This document shows, piece after piece, positions 44,574-55,500 of a stretch of 64,000 nt of DNA. The notes below the pieces were generated by a model, which was given only the letters and a program-made list of their open reading frames with translations, made no database searches and was not told the DNA's origin. The position numbers and the translations under genes are program-made. The DNA comes from Voacanga thouarsii (lineage: Eukaryota > Streptophyta > Magnoliopsida > Gentianales > Apocynaceae). The DNA lies in assembly GCA_026120185.1 (NCBI GenBank), contig JANUWF010002124.1, forward strand, positions 1 through 64,000, read 5' to 3'. Each line of letters begins with the position of its first letter. Within the stretch, counting starts at the first letter, position 1.

Positions 44574-46166
44574 ATGGCCCATGAACAAGAGATCTCTAGG
44601 CCTAACGCAAGTGGACCTAGTAGACCTCAAGAAGAACCCATTGATGCTAGGGGATTGCGAGAGGACTTGCAAGCCATGATGAGGACTATGCAAAGCGAAT
44701 TTCAAAATCTGACAAGGGAGTTGATAAACCATCTTGGCCAATCTTCTACCATTGCACAATGGAGGGGCCAAGAACGATTTGAAGCACCTAGCCCTAGAAT
44801 GAGGGATGGTGATGCCCACACTCCTCCATTACATGCCCAACAAGGGGAAGAATGGGACGAACATTCAATTGGGGGATTCCAACAAGCTCTTATGAGAGGA
44901 GGAAGACATGGCTTGAGAGGAGGAGGAAGAAGGGGCCAAGAAAGGAATGGTGGGGACAACCAAAGAGGGCTAGAAAGAGAGTTTGAGGGAGTTGAAGAAT
45001 GGAATGAGGGGGAGCACATTGCAGCCTTTGAGGAACAACATAGAGGAAGGGGCCATAGAGGAGGTAGGAGAGAAGAAAATAATGAGGAGAGGGAGCATGA
45101 GTGCAGACGGAGTCCAAGTTTGCTACAACAACTAAATGGGAAGGAAGAGTCGCAAGGAAAAATGGGAGAATCCCAAGCTTCTATAAGCATAGTACAAAAA
45201 AGGAGTAGTAGAGGATTAACTTGTGAGATTTGTTGTAGTACAAGGCACACAATGTGTGACTGTCTAAATAAATGGGCATATGAAAGATTTTATGGGGTGC
45301 ACATTTGCAAAGGGGATAGACAAATTGAGAAGCAAAAAGCTAGACTTGAGGCCAAAGTGGCCAAGAAAAATGTTGTAGTTGTTGAGGACCAAAGAAGGAC
45401 AAGAAGTGAAGAAACAATTGAGAGGGTTGAACAAAATGAATTACATGGCTTTGAAAAGGAGGATAAGATAGAAAGGGAAGCCAAAGACCAAGAAATGCTC
45501 AAACAAAATGAAGAAGTAGTTCATGAAGTAGTTAAGGAAAATGTTGATGAGCTTAATGAGGAGCTTAGTAATGATGAAAAAGAAGACGTAGATCCATTGA
45601 GTTCAACAAATAGGGTGACTAAGGAATATTATAAAATTTTCTTCTTTCTAGATGATGAGTCAAACCCATTAGAAATGTTAGAGGAGAATGTGCAAGAAGA
45701 AGTTGAGCAAAAGAGTATGGAATTTGTTGAAGAGCCAAAGAATTCAAAAATTGAGATAAAGAATGAACAAATACATGCTATAGATGAAGGTTCCCAAAGT
45801 GCTTCAAGTACTCATGAAGTGGAAAAAAGCTCGCATCCACAAGAGGAGAGAAAAAGAAGTTGGCTAGAGGTAGTGCAAAAGCAAATGAAAATGAGTAAGA
45901 CTAGTAAGAATGATGAATCCCGTTCAACTTCACAAAATGACATCAAATCTAGTGGAGGAGATAGAGTGGGTAGAAAAGATGGGAATACACTTGAGAAATG
46001 CTCTCTTAGTTTGGAGAGGATTACATTCCTTGGGTATGATGTGAGTGCCAAAGGGATTGAGGTTGAAGAAGGACAGGTGAAAGCCATCCAAGATTGGGCA
46101 ACCCCTACCACCATTACCCAAGTCCCTAGTGAGGTGAACAAAGATCAAAGAATCATGAAGGAGTAA
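44574..46166 (+). CDS. Long mosaic gag-type ORF of element E (530 codons)
   Basis: The longest intact ORF in the window. ATG 44574 has a near-ideal context (ACCATGG). Residues 1-180: Gln/Arg/Gly/Glu-rich N-terminus with EDLQAMMRTMQSEFQNLTRE and repeated RGG-type segments (GGRHGLRGGGRRGQ, HRGRGHRGGRRE), suggesting RNA binding. The capsid domain expected next is absent. One CCHC finger, CEICCSTRHTMCDC, is at 45232-45273. A Lys/Glu-rich, probably coiled or disordered region follows, matching D (DPLSSTN, SSTSQNDIKSSGGD). The last 60 residues join to a reverse transcriptase thumb fragment (ITFLGYDVSAKGIEV, AIQDWATPTTITQV) in the same frame. It is a non-autonomous Ty3/gypsy-type protein, best described as TR-GAG-like. 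The intact frame could reflect recent mobility or selection; not shown here. Confidence 0.75.
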   Translation: MAHEQEISRPNASGPSRPQEEPIDARGLREDLQAMMRTMQSEFQNLTRELINHLGQSSTIAQWRGQERFEAPSPRMRDGDAHTPPLHAQQGEEWDEHSIGGFQQALMRGGRHGLRGGGRRGQERNGGDNQRGLEREFEGVEEWNEGEHIAAFEEQHRGRGHRGGRREENNEEREHECRRSPSLLQQLNGKEESQGKMGESQASISIVQKRSSRGLTCEICCSTRHTMCDCLNKWAYERFYGVHICKGDRQIEKQKARLEAKVAKKNVVVVEDQRRTRSEETIERVEQNELHGFEKEDKIEREAKDQEMLKQNEEVVHEVVKENVDELNEELSNDEKEDVDPLSSTNRVTKEYYKIFFFLDDESNPLEMLEENVQEEVEQKSMEFVEEPKNSKIEIKNEQIHAIDEGSQSASSTHEVEKSSHPQEERKRSWLEVVQKQMKMSKTSKNDESRSTSQNDIKSSGGDRVGRKDGNTLEKCSLSLERITFLGYDVSAKGIEVEEGQVKAIQDWATPTTITQVPSEVNKDQRIMKE

Positions 46167-46650
46167 GAAACGAAGAAGGGGGTGTAGGATGTTAATCCAA
46201 AACAAGAAATTGAGAGGAGAGAAAAAGAGAGGCAAAAAAAGAGTTCGGTATGAGTGAGCAAGGTCAAGAGAGGGGAGGTAAACGAAGAGTGAATTTCTTT
46301 GAAAAAGAAAGTGAGGTCATAGAGGCTAAAGAAGCCAAGGATCCGGATATTCTTCTTTTATGCAATTGTTCTTATGTTTCTACTAATGATTTCTCATTGT
46401 CTTTGCCTAATACCATTGCAGCTATGCCTCAAGTATTTGAAGTTGTTGTTCCAAAAGAAGAGGTCAACCGAACACTTACCCAACTCTTGCGGGCCATGAT
46501 CAAGGAAAACTTGACCAAATGGGAGGAATGCTTGCCACAATTTAAGTTTATTTGCAAAAGGGATTTTCACTCTACCACTCTTTATTCCCCTTTTGAAATT
46601 ATGAATGGTTTTAGTCCCTTAACTCCTTTTGAATTGATTCCCTTGCCTAT
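46167..46650 (+). pseudogene. Scrambled pol fragments of element E
   Basis: The frame 46250-46690 holds a protease/RT linker fragment (DPDILLLCNCSY, STNDFSLSLPNTI) joined to an integrase C-terminal fragment (VNRTLTQLLRAMIKENLTKW, FEIMNGFSPLTPFELIPLP). In a normal element the linker comes before RT, but here it follows the RT thumb fragment that ends the preceding ORF. Catalytic parts of RT, RNase H and integrase are missing. The sequence stops at 46650 where LTR F2 begins; the last residues of the 46250-46690 frame are LTR sequence. Confidence 0.75.
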
Positions 46651-46825
46651 TGATAGGGGTAATTTGGTTATATTTTGTGTAGTTATTTGAGGCTCTTTTG
46701 TAATACATTTTGTGCAATAACTATTCATATTCTTTTATATATAAGATTTTACCATTGGAAAGGTATTTTGGTCATTATTTTAGGTTTTTGGATAAAACGA
46801 AGCAAAACCATCACGAAACAGAGCA

Positions 46826-47075
46826 GTGGCGGAGCCGGCTGGAAGCTTGGAACCGGCGCCTGCTGTACACTGGATGCATGGACTTCAAAGCAATGGAAAA
46901 ATTGCAGAAGCAGAGTAGAACAGAGCCTAACCGGCGCCGGTTGTAAGGCTGGAGGCGGCTCCGGCTGCAGTCTGGAACGTATGCATAAATTTCGAAGAAA
47001 AATCGGCAAACGAGTAGAGAAACAGAACACAGGCACCGCCGGCTCCGAAGGACCAAGGCGGTGCCAGCTGTGGTC
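46826..47075 (+). repeat. GC-rich GGCGCC-type cluster in LTR F2
   Basis: Contains GAACCGGCGCCTGC, CTAACCGGCGCCGGTT, GCGGCTCCGGCTG, CACCGCCGGCTCC and GGCGGTGCCAGCTG within 250 bp of otherwise AT-rich LTR. Confidence 0.75.
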
Positions 47076-47195
47076 TCTTCCTATTGTGGTACTGCGATCT
47101 TTTGACGCATTTTTGGAAATTTGTGGAGTTTTAACATCTTCCAACTTCTACTCGGCCAAGAACTTTGTACCTACGAGTTTAAGCACTTCTTAAGC

Positions 47196-47204
47196 CTATA
47201 AATA
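47196..47204 (+). promoter_or_regulatory. TATA box of LTR F2
   Basis: CTATAAATA, conserved in position with F LTR TATA boxes. Confidence 0.55.
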
Positions 47205-47996
47205 GATGAAAAACACAAGGAAAAGGGGGAGAATTCATTGATCATCATAGAAAATCACTCAGTCTAAGGAGAAATTCTTCAAGTTCAAGGAGGATTGTAC
47301 AAGAAGGTTTTCAAAGGAAGAAGAAGGAGGCTTGTATATGAGTTCTTTCTTTTACTTTGTTTTCTTTTTCTTGACAATGATGTTTTAATTGTTCTATTGT
47401 AATTTGACATTGTTTTAGATAATCATGATTCTTGGAGTTATTTGATCTTTTGATTAATTGACTGTTGTTCTTGATATTTAATTACTTGTGCATACTCTGA
47501 GATTAGTTGGTTGTTTCTATTGTTAACTTGCTTGACCAAAGAGGTTGATGATGATTGCAATTGATTAATTTTCGCATTCATTGGCAATTAACTTGCTAGA
47601 CCAAAGAGGTTAATTACTGAGGATTGAGTAATTAAAGGTTAATTGATGTTTGTCAGACCAAGGATTCATTGATTAATTCAATGTTTTAAATTTGCCAGAC
47701 CACGAAAATTTGATTAATGATTGTGTTTAATGCATCTTTTGGATGAATTAGTTGAGACAGACCAAGTGATGCTAATTTATCTTGAAGGTAGTAATTACTT
47801 GAGACAGACCAAGTAATGCTAATTTAACTTAATCCTTCATGGTGCCGAGAGAATGATTGATTATGATAATGGTTAAGTTCTTGAAGATCATGGTTGTCTA
47901 ATCAATGGTTTGAGTTGCATTCTTCTCTATCCTGACATGTACATATTTTTATATTATTTTCTTTTTAGTTTTCCTTTTTATTTTTGCATGCTCTAA

Positions 47997-49958
47997 TCCC
48001 ATTTATTTTCACAACAATTCGCAATCCCCTATTTAATTCCAAGTAAACTATTCAATCCCCAAAGATCATATACTATGACCACATGTTTATCTCGCTAATA
48101 AACACCATTAAAATTTTCTTTCGGCATCAAGGGAGGGTATTCCCTTACCTTGCAACTACCGGGTAATGAGGTCTCGATGCTCCTTTGGTGATCGTCCCGA
48201 GTTCGCTTGAGAAGAAGAGAGAAACTACCTCCTTTGCTCCTCTTGACGGAAAATTAAGGAAGAAGAGGAAATCAGCCTCTATAGGGCGTGATTTAAGGGT
48301 ACAAGAAAGAGAAAAAAATCATTAGAGAAAACGGCATCAAGAGGTTGAGAGGATTTTTGTTTACCTTAAGGTGTGTTCGATTTTTGCTTGGAATAGCTCT
48401 TGAGTTTTTGAAAATTTGCAGAGAGAATTTGCTGGAATTTTCGTGTAGAATGGAGAGGGTAGATGGTTGCTAGGATTTAAAGTTGGAGAAGATTGGCTTA
48501 GGATTAGATGGTGATGCTTAGAAAGACTTCTAATGGCTTTAGGTTTCTTGGACAACAAGGGCAAAATTTCAGCTTGTTGTGCCCTTTGATGCTGGCCAAA
48601 TTTTGGAGGGTGTAGTGGAGGAAAATATTCTGCAATTTGCTCCTCTATGCTGGCAGAAATACTGCTCAAAAGAAGTCTGAATGTGTTCAGAATTTTAGGC
48701 CAAACAAGGAAGAGTTTGTGTGGATGTTGATGACTGAAAAATCCTGTGCAAGGGGTGCGAAAATTCTGTGCAAGAGTAACAAGTTTTGGACTGTTTTGGC
48801 TGCTGTAATTCTACTAAAATTTCCAGAGGAAAATTAAGGGTTTTGGGTGCTGAAAATAGCTTGATCAGCTGGGGTTTTTCAGTGGGTTATGTGTGCAGAA
48901 TTTCGGTTGGAGTAGGAGTTCAAGGCTGGCCGAAATTCCTGCATAAAGCTGACCGAATTTTCTTTGTACAAGCTGAACGAATTTCAGTGATTTTGTGTGA
49001 ATAAAATTCTGGTTTTGTGTAGCTAAGGTACCCTGAATTGATGAGGAATATTTAGGTGTGTTGAGCTAGGATTTACAGAGTTGGATTGTAGCTAAGAAGG
49101 GCTGGAATTTCGGATAGCTTATGTTGATACAAAGCTGCCGAAATTCAGCTAGGAAAAGGAAGAAAATCCTAGTTGAATTTGGATTGAAATAAAATCTGGT
49201 TTTTATCAAGGATTTGGATAGGATTTCCTCTAGTCCTAGAAGAGTTTGGATTGAGCTAAAAGTCCTCCAAGAAGTGGCGGCACTTGCTGGAATTTTTTTC
49301 TAGATTTTTAGCTAACATTCTAGGATTAAAATCAACAAGATTTCCAACTAGGAAAAGGACTCATTAATTCCACCTATCCATGGCAACATCTATCTAGCTA
49401 AAATCAAGCTAATATTTTAATTACTAGCTAAGGTTTTTATCAAAAATCCTAAGGAACACAAGCTGAAAATTAAAGGTGAACTTTATTCACATCAAAGTCA
49501 TTGAATTTAGGAAATAAATATAGAGACTTATTTCCTTGGAGTAAAAATACTAAAATTTCTCTAGGATAGCTACATTCTTTTTCGGCCAAGACACGAAATG
49601 GTTTAAGGAAAAGAATTTCAAGAGGAGAAACTAACTTCACAAAAGGTAGGATTCGAACTCGGGTCACCGAAGGTAAGCACCAAACTCCCCGCTATTCCAA
49701 AACAACTCCAATACTAATTTTTGTACAAGAAGTTCTTACCACCCCAATACTCATCCCTCCAAATATTCGACCAAATCTCCTTTATCCAAATCTTTAACAA
49801 CACAACTATTTCACATCAATTAATTCAAATGCAAGAGCAACGGAAAAATTCACATGCATCCATGCAAATAAAATTATTCTAGCTACCACATAAAATGCAA
49901 GATGCTATGCAATGCATGACTTTTTCCTATAGTCAAAGGTGGTTTTGGGCGGGGTATT
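47997..49958 (-). mobile_element. A-type LTR fragment, minus strand
   Basis: Reverse complement of 3107-5060 with few differences, running from within two bases of the LTR 5' terminus (49958, GGCGGGGTATTA) to the middle of the LTR. The U5 half is missing. Open frames at 48361-48669 and 48637-49004 mirror those at 4067-4755 and are not genes. Confidence 0.9.
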
Positions 49959-51131
49959 AAATTCTCTCCCAAATGCTGCCAGAAAAATGGTCTTTTGGAT
50001 CAGCTTACAACCTGAATTTCTTGGCCATTTTCGAACTGCCCAAAGATGGAGAGAAACCAGGAAAAATTCCTGTACAAATCGCAACTTTGAGAGTCCAAAA
50101 CCAAGTTGTTTTCTTCCAGATTTTGTTTAGCACTTTAGCCATGTTTTTCCTTCCTGAAGAAGGCTGGAAACCAGCCTTGAAAGCCCCTGAAATTCCCTTT
50201 CAAACTCTCTGCAAGTTGGGTGGAAAATGGCAGCCGAAAAACTATCCAGGAATTTCAACTTAGCGAAAATTCTGTGCAGTCCACTGTCCAGCTTTGTTTC
50301 CTAATTCTCTTAAAGCTGAAACACCATCCTTGTTCTGCATAAACTTTCCTTAAACCTCTAGTAACTGAGCTCCATTATTCCCTTTAAGCTTCTGCATGAA
50401 ATTCAGACATGGCTGCCAAAAAATGTCTCCAACAAATCCCTGCAATCATGCTTGATTGATTACCAATTTTCCAGCCACCATAGTTTAGCAACCTTCCATA
50501 ATGTATCCCTCAAATAACTAGACTTTTTCTCCACCATTATGCACCTTGTTTTCGGCCACCATAAGCTACCTTAAACTAGCTTTCATCCCACCAAAATTAT
50601 GCTCAAAACAGTCGTCCATGGCAGACTTCCAAAGCTCTCCAATAATCAAGATATTCTAGGATATTTAGTTTCCAAATTTGCTTCCTAAAGATATTCTTCA
50701 AGGATTTTAACAACTAGCATTTCCTTTTCCCTTCCAAATCAGAGAACCATCTTCCTAAACCCTACAGAAAATTCGACAGCCCTAGTTCTCATAGAATTTC
50801 AGCAGCTGCAAATCAAATTCTCTCAAATTCCTTCAACCTTCAAGAACACACACAATACACCAAGACTACCTACTTCTTCCTTTCACCTAATACCCCTCCA
50901 AACCACCTCAAACCTTCTCTAAAATCTCCAAATTTGACCTACTCACTACCGTGAGTCCTTCAACACCATTCTTAACATCAAACTCCACAAACCAACTGGC
51001 TAGTTCGGATCAAAACCAAAAAATTCTGTGAAGGTTTAAGAACACCTTCAAGGTAGGTTTGTTCTAATAACTTCATCTTCTCCTATTTTGATCTCTAGTG
51101 AAAAAATATATGAACAAACATGCTATTGGTT

Positions 51132-51176
<45 letters not shown>
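51132..51176. repeat. CT then AT microsatellite in B-type LTR
   Basis: (CT)n to about 51153 and (AT)n to 51176, at the conserved microsatellite site before ATGGCCGAAAC. Confidence 0.95.
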
Positions 51177-51860
51177 CTCTTTCTCTCATGGCCGAAACTC
51201 TCTCTCTTGGCCGGATGGCTTCTTCTTCCATGGCCATGCTTCCTCCATCTTCCTTGGACGATTTTAGGCATCTAGGAGTTGAGATGCATTCTAACGTCCT
51301 TCAAGGTATTCATCAACCAAGTAAGTCCCTTCAATCATTCTTTTAAACCCTAGATTTATGTCTCTAGGATGATGATGATAGAAGGTGGATTGTAATAGGA
51401 TTTGAGTATGTATTGTTGAGATTGAAGTATGAATATATGTATGATTGTGAAGGAGACGGGATTTATGCATGGAAGGATTATCCTGGTTGATTGTATGATG
51501 ATTTGAGATTTGATGCATGTTACCATGCCATAGGTAGTATTTGTGGTGAAGTATGCTATAGATTATGTCACATTTGGCGAATATGATTTATATTCATGTT
51601 GGATTATTGAAGCCATGATCATATTTATGCTAGTAGAGGTTAGATCATGTCTTGATAAATTTAGATCTATGCTTGTATGCATGATTTGGATGATTTGATG
51701 AATTGAAGGATTGTATTTGTTCATGATTGTGAATAGCCATGGAAATATGATCATGACCTAGTTGTCCCGAAGCTAAATTTTATTTCTTCAAATAAAATAT
51801 TTAATATTATGATTTTTGGCTAGTAATTTCGAAAGAACCCTAGGAAGGGTAGAATTAGAT

Positions 51861-51863
<3 letters not shown>

Positions 51864-51894
<31 letters not shown>
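51864..51894. repeat. AT microsatellite
   Basis: Uninterrupted AT repeat in the B-type LTR; the other two B-type copies lack a long run here. Confidence 0.95.
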
Positions 51895-51898
<4 letters not shown>

Positions 51899-53568
51899 GA
51901 TATTTTAGTCAAATAAATAATAGCTCTTACTAAAAATAAAATATATAGATATTATATAAAGTAATGAAACAGCTAAAGCCTTTTATGGAAATAATCATAA
52001 TTTGTAAAATATTTATTATTGTAAATTTAATTATTATCTTTTAATCAAAGCCTATTAAAACTTATTTATTATTTTTCAAGCAAGACTCATTAAAATTCAT
52101 TTTCAACTAACTTTGGTTATCAATTATTTTCTAACAACTAAATTATTAATAAATCATTATTTTTTCTAAAAACCACCTAAGACTCTTCATCAAATAAACT
52201 CTAAATTTTCTTAGCAATATTTAAACCTTTAACTTATTAGTACTTATTTCCCAAAATAGTAATTATTTTAAATATCAAAATTACCCTTAGCTTATAAACC
52301 TATTTACTTATTGTTTGGCCTTAAAGCTTAGGACACTAGGATTATGATAGTAGTTAGTGGAGTTAATTTAAAAGGGAGGAAGTGGATTGTGGCTTGAGAT
52401 TGGTTGTGGTTTGTTTTTGCCATGCGAGGTTAGGTCAGCTGTTGGTGACCTATTGTCGTGAGCGAGGATCAGGTAAGCTCCTGCATAAAACTTGATTGAT
52501 GAAAAGTGTTAAATTATGGCAAGCCAAATGTAGAGTGCATGGACACTCATTTTTGTAAAGGCAATTGAGGGTTGTCCCCTATTTTATTTCCGATAAATGA
52601 TTCATTTGAAAATTAATAGGCAGATTTACTCAAACTCAAAACTTTTTCTAAAACTGTTTTTGACAAAGATTTTGGAAACCCTTAACTGCCATGTTCAAGT
52701 GGAGCTGTGTTTTGTTCATTTATCCTAAGTGGGATACGTTACGTTGAGTACTCAATAAGGGTGGACTGTTAGGGCTAGTCTTTGAAGGGTTAGGGTAAGT
52801 CTCTCAGTAGGTGGTCACCACTGAGGGGTGAGTCCTTCCCAGATGAGATGTCAGTCCAGTAGGTTGTGCCGGTCCGAGCTAGCAGTTTGTTTTATTTCAG
52901 TCAAGTGATTGTTTTTTGCCGCAATGGACACCCGGTTGTTGTTGAGTATAGAGAATGAGGAGTATCTTGTCCAGTAAACCGATCACCTACCTGTTGTTAG
53001 TTTGCACAAAGTGTTGGCATTCTGACCAGTGATGGGGCCCGACGTGTGGTAACCCATAATCATTTATTTCGAGTGGTTGATTTTATTAATTATGTATGCT
53101 TGGAAAAACCAAAACACCACTCTTGCTTTTGAAAAATATTTATTGCTTGCCAACAATTCTTTTGTAAAGATTTTATACTTTGCATTTACGAAATGTTTTC
53201 ACTAAACACCCAAAGCACACACGGACTTACTGAGATTTCTGTCTCACCACTATTTTACCATGATTTCAGATCGATCCTGCTGTGGAGATGAGTAGCTAGA
53301 TTATACCTGCTTCGGAAGATTTTCTGATGATTTATTTTTGTGTAATGTTTTGGGGAGATGAGAGTGGATACATTTTATTACGGATTTGTTTTTGGTATTT
53401 TGGGATTTATTCTTGGATTGATATTTATTTTGGGATGTAATAAATTTTAAGTTCAAGTATCATTTATTTTCTGCTATTTCATTTGTGTGACCTAGTTATA
53501 AAGACTTCTTGTCCTTTGGACGGGGCGACATCCCCGTCCCTGGCAGGCCTAGGTAGTGGGGTGTTACA

Positions 53569-54810
53569 CCAACGCCCAATATAGGAGCCAATTCTATCCA
53601 GCAGAGGTCTATAGTAAGATGTCCAGATCTTACCAATTTTGATCGGTAATCGTAAATAGCGAAATGGGAAGTGCCCAAGGGGGATGCCCATTTCAGCCAG
53701 TAGGGCCTCTTGATCAATCCATCTTATTCCAACTAGGTATATGTTAGACTTATCCCTATTGATTTCAATCCCAGAGCACTATTTAATTTCATTAAGGCAT
53801 CATAGTAATATGCGTACTAATGGACAGCCACCTCTAGCGAACAGCATAAGGTCATCCGCAAATGCTAAGTGAGTAATCCTTAGAACGTCACACTTGGGAT
53901 GGTAGTTGAAGACTATCCCTAGTGTGTGAACTTTGACGACTTGTGAGAAATATTCCAAGCCAATGACGAACAACATAGGAAAAATTGAATCCCTTTGTCA
54001 AAGTCCTTTGCCTTCTCTAAAAAACCCCTGCACCGTCCCATTGATACCTACTGAGAAAAAGGTTGTGGTCACACACTACTCTATCCAGCCCACGAATTGG
54101 TATGGAAAACCCAGTTCAATTAGTAATTCCAGCAAGAAAGTGCAGTTAACTAAGTCATATGCTTTCCTTTGGTCCACCTTGACAATGCACCGAGGAGAAA
54201 CTCTAGTCCTACTGTACGCACGCATTAGCTCCTGAACCAATAAGATGTTGTCAGCCGTAAACCTGTCTTGTATGAACACCGTCTGCGAGATGTCCACAAG
54301 ATGAGGAAGAACGGTTTTTAGTCTGTTAGTCAGAATTTTTGAAATGATCATGTATACCACATTGCAGCAAGAAATTAGCTTATAGTCCCCCATACTTTCC
54401 ACATGGTCAGACTAGGTACCAGAGTAATAACTACATGGTTCATCTTCAAGAGCAGTCTGCCTGACAAGAAGAATTCCCGAACCACCTCACAGAGACTCTG
54501 TTCAATCGTCCCCCAATTTTTCTTGAAAAATAACGCAAGGTACCTATTCGGCCCCGGTACTTTGCAATCTCCAATATCCTACAGGGGCATTTGAATATCG
54601 TGATATGTGACCTCCATAAGTAAGTTTACTTTTATAACATGAGGGATCATAGGGCTTACATGAACATAGTCCACATTGAGGCACTGGGAGTCCACCCTCC
54701 TCCCTAATAGTCCACGGTAGTACTCAACAAATTCCTGAGCTAATGCCTTTGGACTGTCTGTCATAGTACCATCCTCCTTAAGAATCAATGCAATGAAGCT
54801 CATATTTTTT
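53569..54810 (-). pseudogene. LINE reverse transcriptase (L1-type, broken, 3'-truncated)
   Basis: Minus-strand reading. A pre-RT segment (LNDDGT-like ILKEDGTMTDSP, AQEFVEYYRGLLG; 54594-54803) is followed by RT with CCNVVYMIISKILTNRLK, FIQDRFTADNILLVQELM and KVDQRKAYD (54076-54402). The catalytic motif LAFADDLMLFARGG is at 53840-53880, with both Asp kept. The post-RT segment has GIPLGHFPFRYLRLPIKIG, ending IGSYIGRW at the joint with the LTR at 53568. Stops and frame changes are present. It copies element RNA by target-primed reverse transcription in intact relatives. RNase H, 3' UTR and poly(A) are missing. Confidence 0.88.
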
Positions 54811-55500
54811 GTTCCATTTAACTATCTTATAGAAGTAACATGTATTCTTGTCTACTTGAGGCACATACTTTTCTTTTGTAAGTTCTTGGTAGAATATCAT
54901 TTCTGCCTCCGCTAGACACCATACAGATAGCTTACGATCCTTCAACTGGGCTATAAGGTCTGGGTCCATAGGGTTCACTAGTAATTGCTCTTGGGCCCAT
55001 TGTACTATCTGAAAATTTAAAAACTTGAAATGTCTCACTAATCCCCCCCCGCAGTTGTCAACCAGGGAGTATTGGTAGGAGCTGTGATCAAACAAACATT
55101 CAATGGGGAAGAACTCCAGAGATGCCTGGACATGGAACTGGAACCATGAGTCATGACCCATAACCCTATCCAGCTTAGACCAAACTCATAAATTTGTCTA
55201 AGTAAACTGCTCCCCAACAGCGAGAAGATCCTCCAGGCCCATCTCTGAAAATAATGAGGCAAAGTCCTTCATTTCATATGTAGAAGGCGTAATACCACTT
55301 AGCTTGTCATCCATATGTAAGTAAGTGTTAAAGTCTCCGATAAAAATCCATGGCTCTGTCAACTTAGTAAACAAGTACTCGATATCCCTCCACGACGGCC
55401 TTCGTGCTATGATAGTATTGTCAGCATAGACAAAGGTAAAATAATAGGAAACATGAGTTACCTTCCAGGTGATGCAAACGGTAAGGGCCTATGACGTGCA
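54811..55500 (-). pseudogene. LINE endonuclease region (APE-like, broken)
   Basis: Minus-strand segments of an apurinic-type endonuclease: LTEPWIFIGDFNTYLHMDDK with the GDFN signature at 55327-55338, then SGITPSTYEMKDF, GLEDL, the LDRVMGHDSWF stretch and an S-D-H-like segment (SLEFFPIECLFDHSSY; 55075-55150). The N-terminal part is poorly preserved. It nicks the target DNA in intact LINEs. It lies just upstream of the RT in the normal L1 order. Confidence 0.8.

Larger units (their letters stand above)
46651..47996 (+). mobile_element. F2, diverged F-type LTR, 5' part
   Basis: Begins TGATAGGGGTAATTTGG and follows the F LTR order (TAATACATTTTGTG, ATTTTACCATTGGAAAGG, TATA box, TTCAAGAAGG region, then GACCAAG-rich segments), but with about 25 percent or more visible divergence and extra GC-rich patches. 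It interrupts element E at its first base. The 3' end is cut at about 47996 by an A-type LTR fragment. Open frames inside (46675-47193) have no recognisable product. Confidence 0.8.
49959..53568 (+). mobile_element. B-type LTR, 5'-truncated
   Basis: Aligns from about position 770 of the LTR at 13741-18005 to its end, finishing GTAGTGGGGTGTTACA. No primer-binding site follows; the next base belongs to a LINE. It joins the A-type fragment at 49958 in opposite orientation. CT/AT microsatellite at 51132-51176 and AT run at 51864-51894. Confidence 0.88.

Noticed and set aside
44702..45250. Minus-strand open frame of 182 codons
   Set aside because: Antisense shadow of the 530-codon ORF of E.
46675..47193. 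172-codon open frame after the integrase fragment of E
   Set aside because: Runs through LTR F2 and its GC-rich patches; no domain, and it is not conserved in the F LTRs.
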